Positions 12,050-24,913 are shown, counted from the stretch's first letter. The stretch is 64,000 nt of DNA from Euborellia annulipes (GCA_023213315.1 JAKCPI010031658.1:16934-80933), one strand, 5' to 3'. A program made the numbers and translations. Notes: a model not told the origin generated them from the letters alone.

Positions 12050-13685
12050 ATGGTATTTTGGAGCCGATTGATTCAAAGACCAATAGCATATGCTTCAAAA
12101 ACCTTAAATGTTGTTGAGCAGAAATATTCAGCATTGGACAAGGAGGCACTTGCTAATGTTTTTGCTGTAACGAAATTTTATCAGTATCTATATGGACGTC
12201 ATTTTACTTTGAAGACGGATCATAAACCGCTTGAAAGAATATTGGGTGAGAAGAGAGAGATTCCGAAGATGGCTGCTAATCGGTTAACGAGATGGGCGTT
12301 GACTTTAAGCACTTTTAAATATTCGATCAGGTATCAGAGCAGTAAAGAGAATACTCCGGCAGATTCTCTTTCAAGGTTGCCCGTGGATTCTGGGACATCT
12401 TCTTTTTTGGAAAAGATGGCTAAACCAAACGGAACTCAGTTACTTCATATACGGCTCGAAGATTTAGAATTAACAAAGGATTTGATAAAGAAAAATGTTT
12501 TAAGTGACCCTTTGTTGATGAAAGTTATTGCGTTTGTTGAGAGAGGCTGGCCGGCGAATAGGGCGAATCTGCCTAAGGAAATGGAGACATTTTATGAGAA
12601 AAGAATGGAGCTCTCTTATGAAGAGGGAATTCTGCTTTGGAAAGGGAGAATTGTAATTCCTTCTATGTTAAGAAATAAAGCTCTGAATAAACTCCATTTA
12701 GGTCATCCTGGAGTATTGGCCATGCGCTCTTTGGCAAAAATTTACATCTAGTGGCCTAATGTTGATCGGGAAATTGAATTTTACATAAAAGGATGTAGGA
12801 GATGTCAGGAATCTCGACCCCAAGAGAGTTGTGTTCCATTATATTCTTGGAACATTCCTGAAGAGCCGTGGACGCGGCTTCATTTGGATTTTGCTGGTCC
12901 GTTTGAGCAAAAGTATTGGATGATTTTGGTGGATGCTTTTAGTAAATGGATAGAGGTAATCCCTATGATAGACATTACGACCGATAGGGTGGTTAAATCG
13001 TTGAAAAAGCTCTTCACTCGGTTTGGTTTGCCGAAGATCTTGGTTTCGGATAATGGTCCGCAACTTACGAGCAAAGTTTTCCATGATTTTTGTGCTTCAA
13101 AAGGAATAAATCATATTCGTGTTACACCATACCACCCGAAGCCGAATGGTCTTGCAGAAAGGGCAGTGCGAACGTTTAAGGAGCGGATGTCTGGGTCTAA
13201 GAGAGAAAATAAAGATTTAGACACGCGTTTGCAAGAGTTTCTTGTTTCTTATAGAAATTCTGTTCATAAAACCACGGGAAGAGCTCCGAGTGAATTATTG
13301 TTAGGGAGAAGGATTCGAACGGAGTGGGATTTGATGAAACCTGATGTTTCTGAAAATATGCGGATATCTTTATTTAAGCAAAAAATGTATTATGACAGAA
13401 ATGTGAAGGATCGGTCATTTTTGGAAGGAGAGAAAGTATGGGTATCAAAAACTAATGGAAAGGGTTTTGAAGAAGGAAGAGTTTTGAAACGGAATGGAAG
13501 ATATTCTTATTTAGTGAAGATTGGTGAGGTCGTTAGAAGAAAACATGCTGATCAATTAAGGGGGGGCTTCGGAGAATGATGTGGAAGTTTTGCCTGGGCA
13601 ACAAGTGAATGAGGAAGAACCTGAAAAATTAAGAAGATCATCAAGATTAGAAGAATTAAGAAGATCCTCTAGATTGAATGTATGA
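12050..13685 (+). pseudogene. Gypsy pol 3' part: RNase H and integrase, disrupted
   Basis: One reading frame encodes the C-terminal Ty3/Gypsy polyprotein. RNase H (about residues 10-125) shows RPIAYASKTLN, SALDKEALA and LKTDHKPL, the last two holding catalytic E and D. The integrase zinc-binding domain follows (HLGHPG ... GCRRCQ, an HHCC pattern). The integrase core has all three acidic positions (LDFAGPF, VSDNGPQ, GLAERAV). The tail is a WVSKTNGKGFEEGRV chromo/GPY-like segment. Two lesions are visible: TAG at 12749-12751, where the family normally has tryptophan, and an extra G in the G-run near 13563 that ends the frame at 13579; removing it in reading extends the frame to 13685. The N-terminal half of pol is deleted. 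Confidence 0.92.
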
Positions 13686-13746
13686 AATGTCGCTAAGAAG
13701 TGTGAATTAATTTGATACAATCTTTCTCCTCTTAAGGGGGGAGAAA

Positions 13747-13887
13747 TGTAGGATAACTACAAATATTATTATTTATATTTTTATTTGTATACATCCGTTT
13801 CTATTTTGTGAAGTTATTGATATTATTCCTATCGTGAATAAAACATTGCTTTCTCCTGTCACTAATCTATTTTCTTGTAATCTTACA
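13747..13887 (+). repeat. Gypsy 3' LTR with polypurine tract
   Basis: The 141-bp LTR starts TGTAGGATAACTAC and ends ATCTTACA, with TG...CA ends. A purine-rich priming tract at 13733-13746 directly precedes it. GTGAATAAAACATTG contains AATAAA, a likely retroelement poly(A) signal. Confidence 0.8.
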
Positions 13888-13987
13888 CAACCCTTAAGCT
13901 CTGAAGATCTTAACCAAGACAGAAACGTCAATGGGCCTTAATAAATAAAATAAATACTAGCTGCTTTTCTTTTTTTCTTATATTCTT

Positions 13988-14080
13988 TAAAGTGAAACTT
14001 TTATTTGATCCTCTCAAATTTTTTTCGCTCTTATATCAGTATGTCGCGTTACAAGCCATGACGTCACAAGCCGTGATTTC
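13988..14080. repeat. Dispersed repeat, relative at 50475-50550
   Basis: TTTGATCCTCTCAAATTTTT, GTCGCGTTACAAG and a TGACGTCAC motif recur in inverse orientation at 50475-50550. Family unknown. Confidence 0.55.
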
Positions 14081-15431
14081 TTTTTATATTGGCTTCTAGT
14101 CTATGACTCTAAAGATGGCGATATCACAAACCAAAACTACTTTATTTACCCGTTCTTATAACCTAATAAAGAATCTTCGAAAAAAATAAGTTTAATTATC
14201 TAAATAACACTCAGGGATTTGAAGATGAAAAAAAAATAATAAGTGGAAAATACATTTAAAAAAATCTTTGTTTAGTCTGTGTTGTTACAAGCAAACAAAA
14301 AACTCTTTATCTTTTGCTAAGAGAATTTGTATTAAAAACAACTAAAAAAGAAAGCAAGTATTTTTTAGTATTTATGATATTGGCTTTTAATGTTTTTGTC
14401 TTGCATATTATAAGCCTAAATGCTTAGTAATGAATTTAACATAGAATAACATGGCGATATAAATGGAGTCTCTGGTGTTTAATTAAACAATGAATTTTGA
14501 GAAGCTAAATTAACATTTTAAAGGGAGAGTAGGAAGGTTGGGTTGAGCTCTACTTACCTTACTTCAACTTGAATGTTTACTTTAATTAAATCTTGATTGA
14601 AATTTAAAGTCATCATTAAATAGGGTAAAAGAAAGTAAAAAATTCAATTCAATTGATGGAGTTATATTTCTTAATGTTGTAAAAGTATCAAATTAATAAT
14701 AAAGCAAATAAATTAGAGCTCTTTCTGATGTTGTTTACAAAACATTATTAGTATATAGACCTAATAATAATCCCATGTTCCTATAATGAGGCTTATTTTA
14801 TCTTTTAACCTTTATACAAGGATTATTTTAGAATTTTTTCTAAAATTTAAAAGGGGTACATTTTGAGAAAAATTTGATTTTGAAATTAAAAAAAAAAAAA
14901 ACAAATTTTATTACAAACCCTTCTGTATAGTAGACTATATCATTTGAAAGGGTATCTAAAAAGGTGTAAAATGACATCTCTATCTCACTTCTAAGGGATT
15001 TTATACATGTAAATAGGCCGATCTTTCGCCTTTTTTGACAACTTTAAAATGTCATATTTTTTAAACGATCTTTGGGAAATTTTTGATTCTTCTATCTCCT
15101 TAAATATCAACATGATTTTTTGAATTGCATATTCTTGAACAAATATCTTTTTGGGTTGTCAAGTTTCTTTGAGTTTGTGACTCTACTACCCCCCCCCCCC
15201 CCCCAGCTGAAATCAGGTATCTTTCTTAGGTGTCTTTATCTTCCTTTGTATTTAAATAATTCGTTTATTTGTAAATGTTGTATGGAGATGAGATCTTTAT
15301 TTATGATAATTCGAAACCCTTCCCCCTTATATACTCTACTACCTCTCCGCCACCCCTACACCTTAAAAAAAACTCCTGGGATCACCAGTGACTTGTAAAT
15401 CTTTCAGCTTGTAGCCTATATATATATATAT
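14081..15431. other. No gene recognised
   Basis: AT-rich sequence with a C-run at about 15189-15205. Open frames are short and of low complexity. Confidence 0.5.
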
Positions 15432-15703
15432 CAGGGGTTCCCAACAAAATTTGTTTGCAAGGACCCCCTCATCGGTTGCTATACTCTCAAAGACCCCTTA
15501 AATTCTTAAATTGTAGATTATAATATTACAAACAAAATAATTTCAATTATATTAGTAAGTAATTTATATCAGCTTTTACACTAGATTAGGATAATGGCGA
15601 CTGCAAGTCAAGTAAAATACAAAATAATTTAATTTCTCACTGACATTTCGCGGACCCCTAAAATATCGTGCACGGCCCCTAGGAGTCCACCAGTTAGGTA
15701 GCT
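15432..15703. mobile_element. Decayed hAT-like MITE
   Basis: The left end CAGGGGTTCCCAAC is followed by GGACCCCC. The right side has CGGACCCC, GGCCCC and GGAGTCCACCAGTTAGG, a degraded inverse of the left end. This is the familiar architecture of hAT MITEs. The expected 8-bp duplication is not clear because both flanks are AT repeats. Confidence 0.55.
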
Positions 15704-18690
15704 TGTATTATAAATATAATTATAATATTTAACTTTTTTCTGAAAACTTCATTTATTTTTATTAATCTAAATATTCAATTTTATTTTATTTTAATATCCA
15801 GCCTATCCTTTTATCATAGAGTTGATAATCTACAAAGCAGGAATGTGTTAATTATATGTATGACGTACATCGATCCGTTTTTTGGCCGTTGATTAGCTCA
15901 AGTAAGGTCGGTTGGATTCTCCAGGGACTTCCCTAGAGCCTATTAGCTTATTTGGGAAGATTCCCAGGGGTTCTAACTCCATCCCCTCTCCCATCCTCTC
16001 GTTCCATTAGACGTTGTTCGATTAATTTGCATCTCAAAAAACATAATTTATTCCAATTAATAAACTGAATGAAAATGTCACGTGACATTTTAATGAATAC
16101 AAATTGTTAATTTGGATCGTTTATTATGCAAAAATTAAATAAGGAAGTATAATCACAAAAAAAAAAAAAAAAAATGTTCCAAAATTTTTGTTTAATTTGA
16201 ATTCATTAATTAAATATTTAATTTAAACGAAAATAAACCTATTGGGATAAAATTATTTTTATTATTTACGTGAAACGATGGAAAAATTACATCCAGTGGA
16301 ATAATACTAATGAAGTAATTCTAATAAAAAATAAATATCATTTCAGTTATTTTTGTTTGAAATTAAAAATTTATTTAACTTTCTTTACTTAGAAAAGTTA
16401 ATAAGATTACATCTGGCTACTAGAAAATTATAAGAAATTTATAACATTACGTCGCTTTACACAAGATTTAGTTTGCCACATTGATATTAAATGTAGTAAA
16501 CATAAATAAATAACTGAATTATATTATCAACTCACTGGGCGTAAGTTCAGTTTGTTTAATATTTAATAAAAATAGCAAAAGGAATAAAACCTGAAATTTA
16601 ATTGAATTACACTGGAATAGAGAGAGAGTCCTTTGTTTCATGATTCAAGAGTACAAAGTTAACTTGATTTAGCCCATTAATTCAAACAAATATGGACCGA
16701 CAACGCATATCATTTAAAAATTTATATTTTCACTAAATTAATTAAAATTTTAATTTTACTTTCATAAGAAATTTGTATTGTAGACAAAATAAACAAATAC
16801 GATAATCTTAATCTTTCATATAACAATTGCCATGCGGATTTGATTTGTTTGGGGTATTAGATGTTGAAAAATTATAGAATTGACTTGCTGCAGTTTCTAT
16901 TCGTTGCACTGATGTTCGGGGTTATTCTATAAAACAAATTATATAATATACCAGTGGCGAAGCCTTCGGCGGGCTTTACCACTGGCCGGGGCTACGTCCC
17001 CTGGACCCCCTTGCTCGCCTTCTTATACTTGCTCACTGTTTGGAAATTTTCAAAATTAATTAAAAAGCTTACAATATGATAAATTTCAAAAATATATAAA
17101 TTTGTTAGACATGTTTTCATTTTTTTAAAAATAATAATGAAGTGATTTGAAGCAGTTTCCGATAAAATAAAAAAAAACTGCATTTTGGATGGTTTTCAAT
17201 TACCTATGTACTGTATTTCTATGGAAAAATCAGAATTTTCGAATGGTTAAAATTCCTCTCTAATTGGTTGGATACTTTAGTTTTTTTTTTTTAAATTTTT
17301 TTCTAAAATAATAGTCTCTAAACGTCATCAAATTTTATTATTATTATGGAAGTTTTTAATCAAGCTTATATACTACAAAAACCCGGATTTTGTGATAGAG
17401 TACACTGTACTGTGACAGTAGGCCTACTCGAAAACGACTGCAGAAAAAGTAGTTGAAACTTTGTACTATATTTATACTAGTATTTTCAATAAACAATTAA
17501 TACAAAATGTGGACCATAATTAAAAACTCCTATAATAATTCTATAAATTATTTATGCTGAGATGTATTACTTAACAATACTAAAGTATTCTGCCAAATTC
17601 AAAAATATTAAAAACTGTAAATAGGCTAAAGATTATTTCATAATAGCAATCTCTCTTTATGATAATTACTAAAGGAAAAAGACAATTCCCCTTCTATCAA
17701 ATCTTTTTTTTTTAATCTCTTTTCATATAATTTCTGCACTAATTAAATTTCCTTGTAAAATTAGATCGATTTGCATTCAAAATACCACAATAGAAATATC
17801 TCGTTGATTGATTTGTTTACATGATTGTCTAAAAGATGTCCAATTATTCTCTTTCTCTTTCCCTCTTTGCATTCAATTGAATGTCCCTTTTAATTAAGAC
17901 GAGCAAAAAAAAAAAATCTCCCTCACATCCCCTCCATTAAGGCATGAATGAGGATTGTCTCTCTCTTTAATGATAAACAATGTCGTTATCATTAGTTATC
18001 ATCATCCCTCTCTCTAATGCGTCTGGACTAACGAAATAAAATTAGACAACAGCATATAGAGTCAGCCTCATTTAACAAATGACGATTTTAGTTTATATTA
18101 TCATCAACAATACTAATATGTCATATGTCAGTTGATTAAAAAAAAAAAAATTAAATTAGATGTGGCCATCATATTGCTTTATTTTTGTCATTAATTATTT
18201 TCTTGGAGTGTTTTTGTGTTTTATATTTTTTGATAAAAAAAAAATATAATGATACAACTTTCATTTTCTGATTGTTGAGTGACTAAATTGAATATTAAGA
18301 ACATGATCAGCACAAATGGCTTAAATAGTAATGCCTGGACCTAAAGGTTATTTGTTGACTTTTTCATCCTTGGCGAGGAAATTTAACTAAACTATGGTAG
18401 GCCTATATTGACTACCAATTAATTTGGATTAATATAGACAGTTCAGGGTTATTGTTTATACTTAATATAATTTAACCTTAATTTTTATATGACCTTCAAT
18501 AGAGGAAAAAAATTATTTGAATTATAGTTTATCGTCTAGAAACTAATTTAAATATACATGATTCAAAAGAAAGGAAAATTATTGGTTAAAAATTTTATAG
18601 GAGGAATATATTGATAGAAAAGAAAAGAAAAATCAATAAATCGTTATTTTTATTCACACATTATCCCCCCCCCCCCTCCCTCCTCCTTCC
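15704..18690. other. AT-rich region, no gene; small repeat fragments
   Basis: The only structured pieces are a GC-rich patch at 16950-17020 (CGGCGGGC ... GGGGCTACGTCCCCTGG) resembling the Helitron-like ends listed elsewhere, and a SINE fragment at 18316-18345 (ATGGCTTAAATAGTAATGCC). Nothing else is recognisable. Confidence 0.5.
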
Positions 18691-18793
18691 TTCATGGTTT
18701 GAAAACACTTATCTTGGTGGCTGTTGTCCATTCATCTTGCCAGGCCCACCGGAATAAATTAATTTTAATGAATATAAAATATTTTTATATAAA

Positions 18794-19230
18794 TACTTTC
18801 TCTTATCTCTATATAGAGAAAGTATTGGATTCATGTCAAAAATTCAATGTCGAGATTTTGATGGATATACACGTTTTGAGGCCCCTGAATTCAAAAAAGT
18901 GGTTTTCGTAACATGGTCTGTCTGGGTGTATGTCTGTCTGTCTGTATGCCTGTGCTCAATTTCAAGTATGGAGGAATTGAGTTATGAGGCTGAAATTTTA
19001 TATTTAAGTTAGGCACCTCCCTGGAGCGTGAAAATAAGTTTTTAATCAAATCGGCCAAAAATTACTAGTACTTTAATGATATACTTTTTCAGTTTTTTTT
19101 TCGTTCAAAATTCGCTCTATCGATTTTAATTAAAATTCAAAAATGAATTATTTCTAAATGCTCTCTCAAATATTCTCATTTTGCCGTCAAAATTGTTTGA
19201 AGCACACTTTACTCTTGTACTTAAATCTGA
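18794..19230 (-). repeat. DH element, partial (H2 end present)
   Basis: The H2 hairpin TACTTTCTCTTATC...GAGAAAGTA is followed by ATTGGATTCATGTCAAAAAT, a GTCT-rich microsatellite and the TATTTAAGTTAGGCACC block. It is cut off after CACTTTACTCTTGTACT; the H1 half is missing. Confidence 0.85.
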
Positions 19231-20280
19231 TTTAGAGATATTTTTATTTATTCATAAAGTAATTTAGACAAAATAAAAAATAAAAATTGTTATTTCAATT
19301 TGTCGAAAATGATAAGAATGATATGTATTAAGAGAGAGAGAGGCGAGAGAGAGAGAGAGTTGAGATATTTTGTAAATTTCCTGGACAATAAAAAGCTCAG
19401 TTCACTTCCCGGGGATCGATCTTGGTTGGGTTGCTGAGGATCCGGACGAGATTTATCTCAACTCTTGGCTTTCCTCTCTTTCTCTTGAGTTGTTTGTTTG
19501 CCAACCAGAAGGGATAAGAAAGATAAGAGCTGCTTTGTCCCTTCCCACCCTTTGGTTAGATACTGCTTTAAAACCTAATAATAAAGGAAAAAAAAAATAT
19601 AAATACATTAAAGGAATTTGATTATGACACTCTTTTTTTTATGTATTTTATTTTTCATTTTCATTCATTACCAAAAAATCCCAAAAAACATTGAATATTC
19701 CCCTTTCATTTGGCGAAAATAAAAGAAAAATTTAAATAAAAATATACGCATAAAATAAATAGGATGAGAGTAGGGGGAGAAAAAGGGAGAGGAAAAGGGA
19801 AAGGTATTTAATCAAGTTGTGGAATAAAACTAACAAATCACGAGAGAGAGAGAGAGAGAGTTTCATTTCCGTTCTTCTTGTTTACAAGCCTAGCATCATT
19901 AGTGGAATCAAAACTTACGAGTTAATTATATGCTGAGTTCATTTGGAGTTTTAAAAAACAAAACAACAAACCACAGAAACTAGTATCGCTTAAATGAAAA
20001 CCTCCCTTGGAATAATTAAGAGAAGAGTAAGAGGTCAAGATGATGTCAATATATGAAAATAAATACATCACTAATCTCTTTTTACTTTCTCTTAGCTTTT
20101 TTTTTGGAATGGGTGTATAAGGTCCGAAGACCTATAGTGGTCACAAGCAGCTAGGAAGAATATATTTAAAAAAGAAAAAAAGAGAAAAGTAGAAGCATAA
20201 AGGGGGAACTCAACTGCGGGAACTGAGAAGATGCCTGTTGAGATTAGACTTGAAAGTCTGAAGATTGTAGGTTTTGGGGA
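19231..20280. other. No gene recognised
   Basis: GA-rich microsatellite patches at about 19331-19360 and 19843-19860, otherwise AT-rich. An unrecognised, less biased patch lies at 20110-20280. Confidence 0.45.
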
Positions 20281-20284
20281 ATAT

Positions 20285-20505
20285 AAGAAATATATAGAGA
20301 AAGTATTGGTATTCGATGTCGAGATTTTAAAGTATATACATTTTTAGAGGATCCCTTAGTCCAAAAAAGTGAGTTTAGTAAATTAGTCTGTCTGTGTATC
20401 TGTTTGTGAACAAAATATCTCAGGAATGAAAAGAGCTAGGAGGTTTAAAGTTTATATTTGAGTTAAAACACACCTCCAAGGTGTTTTAACTTTTTCTTAC
20501 CTTAT
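20285..20505 (-). repeat. DH element, heavily diverged fragment
   Basis: TATAGAGAAAGTATTGG, CGATGTCGAGATTTT, GTGAACAAAATATCTCAG and AAAAGAGCTAGGAGG follow the DH order, but with many substitutions and both ends lost. Confidence 0.7.
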
Positions 20506-22188
20506 TGAATGCAAGTGGAAGTTGTCTTACTAGAATAAAGATTTTTCCTATCGTAGTTTTTATTTCTATTTTTTTTTTAGTTTTTTTATGTGAAAAATTA
20601 TTACCGTATCTGATTTGAATCAGGTGGTCATTGTTGGTTGTTGGCTAACAGCGATTGCAGCGCCCTCACTTACCCTGAACTAACATTTATATTGTTTTGT
20701 CTGCTATTAGACTGTCGTTAAGTGTTTTCCATCATTTAATTATAGAACTAATTATTTTAAGTGTTTAAAAGCCATTTGCTTATTAATAAATTGGTTCATG
20801 AATTAATCAAGAAAGATATGAAATGTCTTATTTAATGATTCTTTGAAGGTAAACAAAAATAATTTTCATCATTTGTTTTATATATATATAGTGTTTATAT
20901 ATATGTTAGATGTAAAAACAGGTTAGGATTAAATTTATACAATTTTTTATATTTGATCAACATTTCATTTTATAGGCTTTTTGAGTCAAGCTTAATTAAT
21001 TTTGTCTTGAAAAAAAAGAAAATTGCAAGTATAAGGCATAATGTTTTTATTATTTATTTATTTCCACTTGTCAAAAACTTTCTCCATTCATTAAATATCA
21101 ACAATTATGTAGAAATTTTTTTTATGTTTCTAAATTTTATGAGGTAATACATTTATTACTCTAAAACTTAGTTGTTATTTGACTTTTTCCCTTGGGCCCT
21201 CTCTCCCTTGTTCTTCTTTCGCTATTTGACTTTGCGATTGAAATCTGCATTGTACTCTGTTGACATGGTTGATCATCCCCTCCACCTCCATATAGGCCTG
21301 CCTATCTTTATACGCGTGTATGTGTTTGTATGACGTCATAATCTTTATGGATGTCACTCTCGCACCAATTACAAGACTAAGCCTCTTTCTCCGGGCCATT
21401 AATGGATTATTTGATAAGAGTAAGGGGTATGGGGATTTAAAACAAACAAATATCACTCCTAATTTGAATAATAAAAGGGAATTTTTCAATTCATAAGACC
21501 GTATTATTATATAGGGTGTGAAAATAGATATAGGATTAATATTTGAATAAATATACATACAGGTGAAGAAATGGATTGTTTAAGATTTAATAAAATGGAT
21601 TCATAAATGATAAATAAATATTCAGTTTAAATAATTTTTTTTTTTTTTTTTTTTCATAAACTTTTTTAAAGAACAACTTTTAAGATTGCTTTAAATTAAT
21701 AATTTTTTTTTCTCTTTTTTTTAGAGTGTTTCTACAAATCAAATTTAGAGACATTTGAAATTAAATAAACGAAGAAAGAGTGAAACGTGAGTAAAATTTC
21801 TTCACTTCCATACTCTTTAAAGAACGAAAAAAGAAAGAGAATAGAGAAAAAAAGCGTGGATAGGGGGGGGGGAGAAATTACTCTTTAATTTTAACTTCTC
21901 CCCTCATTGCACTGCCCTTTGTCTTTTGACATTTTCATTTTAGATATTTCATTAAAAAAACAATCTATATAAATTTATATATGTGTGCGTGTGTATTCAG
22001 AATTAAATTTGCTGACATTTAGCTGATATTGGGGTTATTATATAATTAACAAAAAATTTGGCCAGAAGGAGAAAAAATTATTATTTTTTTTTTTGTATGT
22101 TTAATTAATTTTTAATTTTTTCCAATGATGTAGAGAATATATAACATTTCAGCATTTAATATAAATTAAATCTACCAATTTGTTTGGT
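20506..22188. other. No gene recognised
   Basis: AT-rich sequence with long T-tracts (about 21637-21653). The longest open frame (21175-21558, minus) has no domain or signal that I recognise. Confidence 0.45.
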
Positions 22189-22191
22189 CAC

Positions 22192-22216
22192 TTTTTACTT
22201 TCTCTTACCTCTATAT
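22192..22216 (-). repeat. DH H2-end stub
   Basis: TTTTTACTTTCTCTTACC, the outer half of the DH H2 hairpin, stands alone and is followed by unrelated sequence. It is a solo terminus or a strongly truncated copy. Confidence 0.5.
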
Positions 22217-22288
22217 AGGTTAATATATACAAATAGGAAGAATAAATGAGTAATCAGCTAGTTATATTTCAATTTATTAATAAGCCAG

Positions 22289-22328
22289 GGCCGACGTTTC
22301 GGTCACATATGTGACCATCTTCAGGGCC
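22289..22328 (-). ncRNA. Hammerhead-ribozyme-like motif
   Basis: Read on the minus strand: stem I GGCC, core CTGAAGA, stem II GGTCAC/GTGACC with an ATAT loop, GAAA, then C-GTC and the closing GGCC of stem I. Core nucleotides fit CUGANGA...GAAA and a GUC cleavage site. Stem III is only the self-complementary ACGT, as in hammerheads thought to act as dimers. It sits in a Penelope-type fragment. Confidence 0.75.
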
Positions 22329-22344
22329 AGATTAATGTCTGAAA

Positions 22345-23767
22345 ATATATATAATCCTCGCCAAGTTATATTGGGCATACACAATTGTACGTAGCCTAAT
22401 CATGATAATGCCTCAAATTTTATTATTATCGATGGCTTAATTATATCCTCAGTGAATAAACAAAATATTTGCCTACCTGCTTTGTAGAAAGGCATTAAAA
22501 AATTTTTTTAAACTTTTTTAACTTATAAATTTTATAAGATCTAATCAATATACATAACATATAAAAGGAAATTAAATTCTTAATGAATGAAAAGTTGCCA
22601 AAGTCATTTTCTCATCAATTTATTTCCTCCTCTCTCTCTCTTTGATTATCTGATAAAGATTCCCCCACTCTCTTTCTGTTCACTTTGAGAAATTTATTAT
22701 AAAAGTTTACAGACTTGAAATTTTTTATGGCAATAGGTTTTCTTATATTTTTTAAGGATCCAATCTCTGGTTTCCGTCATAATACACATCTCTCCGTCTT
22801 TTTTCTCTCTTTCTTTTTTTTTTTCTTCTTAAGAAGAACATTTATTTTAAATTTGATAATAAAAAAAAATTCATACAACTTTTTAAATCGCTTTTTTTAT
22901 GATCTATTATTTTTCAAACACCCTGCCTGTACATATGCGTAGAGGAAATAAAAGTTTCTTTCTCCCATCTGTTAAGATGATAAAATGGGTCTTAATTGTT
23001 GCAACATAAAAAAAAAAATATGAAAAAAAAATAAAATAAAAATTGAATTAGCTAAATTAGTCATTTTTTCTGAATTATTATAGTAAAATATTAATAATGG
23101 CTAAATTAGGCAAATTAGACTAAAACAACTTAAATATAACATAACCAACTCACGACTTACAAATTTCTAGACAGTGAGGACTAAAGTAAAAATTTCCAGT
23201 TCAAATTCAACAAATGTGGAATTTTTTTTTTTTTAATATAAATTTTACTTTCATATTTTTAATAGGTTTGTTTGTTCATTTCGCTTGCCATTTCATTATA
23301 ATTTACACTTTTTGCCCTGCATTCTCTTTGTTTAGTTTTTTGCACGTTAGGTGCACGCTAGCATAACTTACATTCTGTTCGTTTGAAACTTGGGCTGGGT
23401 TAGAAAATGTAGATTTTGCTGCATAATTTGACACAATGGAATAGATAGTGTGAATTATGCAGGGCGATCTCAGCGCCAAAGCTTTAGTAGATGACCACCT
23501 TTTGTCGCCATTTTCTCCAGTATATAGCCTATTCAATCGGAACTCATAACTCTTTTTAAGGTTATCATTATTGACATTGATACTATTTTGACGATGGAAT
23601 AGCTGTAATAAAAAACAACTGTTTTTGAAACAAAAGTTTATTTTAAATATTTCGATTTAACTTGACAACTTCAGCCTATATTATTATTTTTACTTATTAG
23701 CTCTCTTTTCTCTAGGCTTAGGTTGGTTAAGTGTCTATTTAAAGTACTTAACTCAACAATAAAAAAA
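22345..23767. other. No gene recognised
   Basis: AT-rich sequence with a less biased patch at 23340-23540 that gives no recognisable protein on either strand. Confidence 0.45.
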
Positions 23768-24440
23768 TCTGGTGTGACTGGCGCACAGCACACAACTTTC
23801 TCTTACCTTCGGTAATCGAAAGTTGTGTACTGTGCTTGTCACACCAGATTTTTTGTGTCGACATATATTTAGTTCCCGACAGTACGGAACATATGAATTC
23901 AGATGTAAAATTTATAAGTATGGGAAAATATTTATATTTTGTTACCATGGCAACCATTTCTCCTATCCTTCCCTATGAAATACAAGAGTAAAGTGGTCTT
24001 CAGAAGATTTCAATCGCAAAATGAGAATATACATTTTAAAGAGCATCTAAAAAATAATTGATTTTTGAATTTAAAAAAATCGTTGGAGCAAATTTTAAGA
24101 AAATCGAAAAAAACTGAAAAAGTACATCAGTAAAGTACTAGTACTCTTTGGCCGATTTTGATTAAAAACTTATTTCTCCGGTCCCGGGGGGTGTTTAACT
24201 TAAATATAAAATTTCAGCCTCATAGCTCAAATCCTTCATGCTTAAAATTGAACACAGACACACACACACACACCCACCACACACACACAGACAGACCATG
24301 TCGCGAAAACCACTTTTTTGGATTCAGGGGACCTCAAAACGTGAAGATCCATCAAAATCTCGACATCGAATTTTTGACATGAATCCAATACTTTCTCTCT
24401 ATATATATATATTACATATATACATAGGTAAGAGAAAGTA
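23768..24440 (+). mobile_element. DH element, complete copy
   Basis: A full copy of about 670 bp. H1 (about 100 bp) is a near-perfect hairpin from TCTGGTGTGACTGGCGCAC to GTCACACCAGA, with a CTTACCTTCGGTAAT loop region. The order is then GTGTCGACATATATTTAG, the GTTACCATGGCAACC palindrome, TACATCAGTAAAGTACTAGT, a CA/CAGA microsatellite and ATGAATCCAATACTTTCTCT. It ends in the H2 hairpin TACTTTCTCT...AGAGAAAGTA. It is non-coding and flanked on both sides by A-runs, without a discernible target duplication. Confidence 0.9.
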
Positions 24441-24766
24441 AAAAAAATCTATATACTCACTTAAATAACTTATGAAGTCTTTATCGAGGCGTGTATTGAA
24501 TATTAATATAAATAGATCTCATTTCCCAACTTCCCTTTAGTTATCAACATTTCTGTCAATTTTATTTATAATAAAATGAATATTTTATATTTATCTTTCT
24601 CCTCTCATTCTTATATGTTTGAGTTTATTCAATTCAATTCGTTGTCAACATAGGCTCAAGAGCTATAAGGGCGAAAGAGCAAAAGAATGGGAGTGAGTGG
24701 ATGAAAATTGTTTGCATCGCTTGGATTTTCTAACAAAACGAATCGAGACTTGTTAAGGATGTTTTT
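24441..24766. other. Spacer between two DH copies
   Basis: AT-rich sequence between a forward and a reverse DH copy; nothing recognisable. Confidence 0.5.
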
Positions 24767-24913
24767 TACTTTCTCTTACCTATGTATATATGTAATATAT
24801 ATATAGAGAGAAAGTATTGGATTCATGTCAAAAATTCGATGTCGAGATTTTGATGGATCTTCACGTTTTGAGGTCCCCTGAATCCAAAAAAGTGGTTTTC
24901 GCGATATGGTCTG

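Larger units (their letters stand above)
11985..13887 (+). mobile_element. Ty3/Gypsy LTR retrotransposon, internally deleted
   Basis: It is flanked by the 5-bp duplication CAACC (immediately before 11985 and after 13887). The 3' LTR is 13747-13887 (TGTAGGATAAC ... ATCTTACA), preceded by a polypurine tract AAGGGGGGAGAAA. The 5' LTR is reduced to its first 30 or so bases, followed by the same bases inverted (palindrome 11985-12037), then the pol region in RNase H. The rest of the LTR, gag, protease and reverse transcriptase are missing, so the copy cannot be autonomous. The intact target duplication argues for a fairly recent insertion. Confidence 0.9.
11825..13975. mobile_element. Hammerhead-bearing foldback split by a Gypsy element
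   Basis: The arm at 11825-11984 is the imperfect reverse complement of 13888-13975; the shared segment reads about AAACGTCA..TGG.CCTTAATAAAT. Each arm holds a hammerhead-like core (minus strand 11893-11929; plus strand 13901-13929) with CTGAAGA and GAAACGTC. The Gypsy element at 11985-13887 sits in the loop with a CAACC duplication. Confidence 0.7.

Noticed and set aside
21175..21558. 127-codon minus-strand frame
   Set aside because: No recognisable domain, signal or splice partner; composition is like the surrounding AT-rich DNA. Possible but unsupported.
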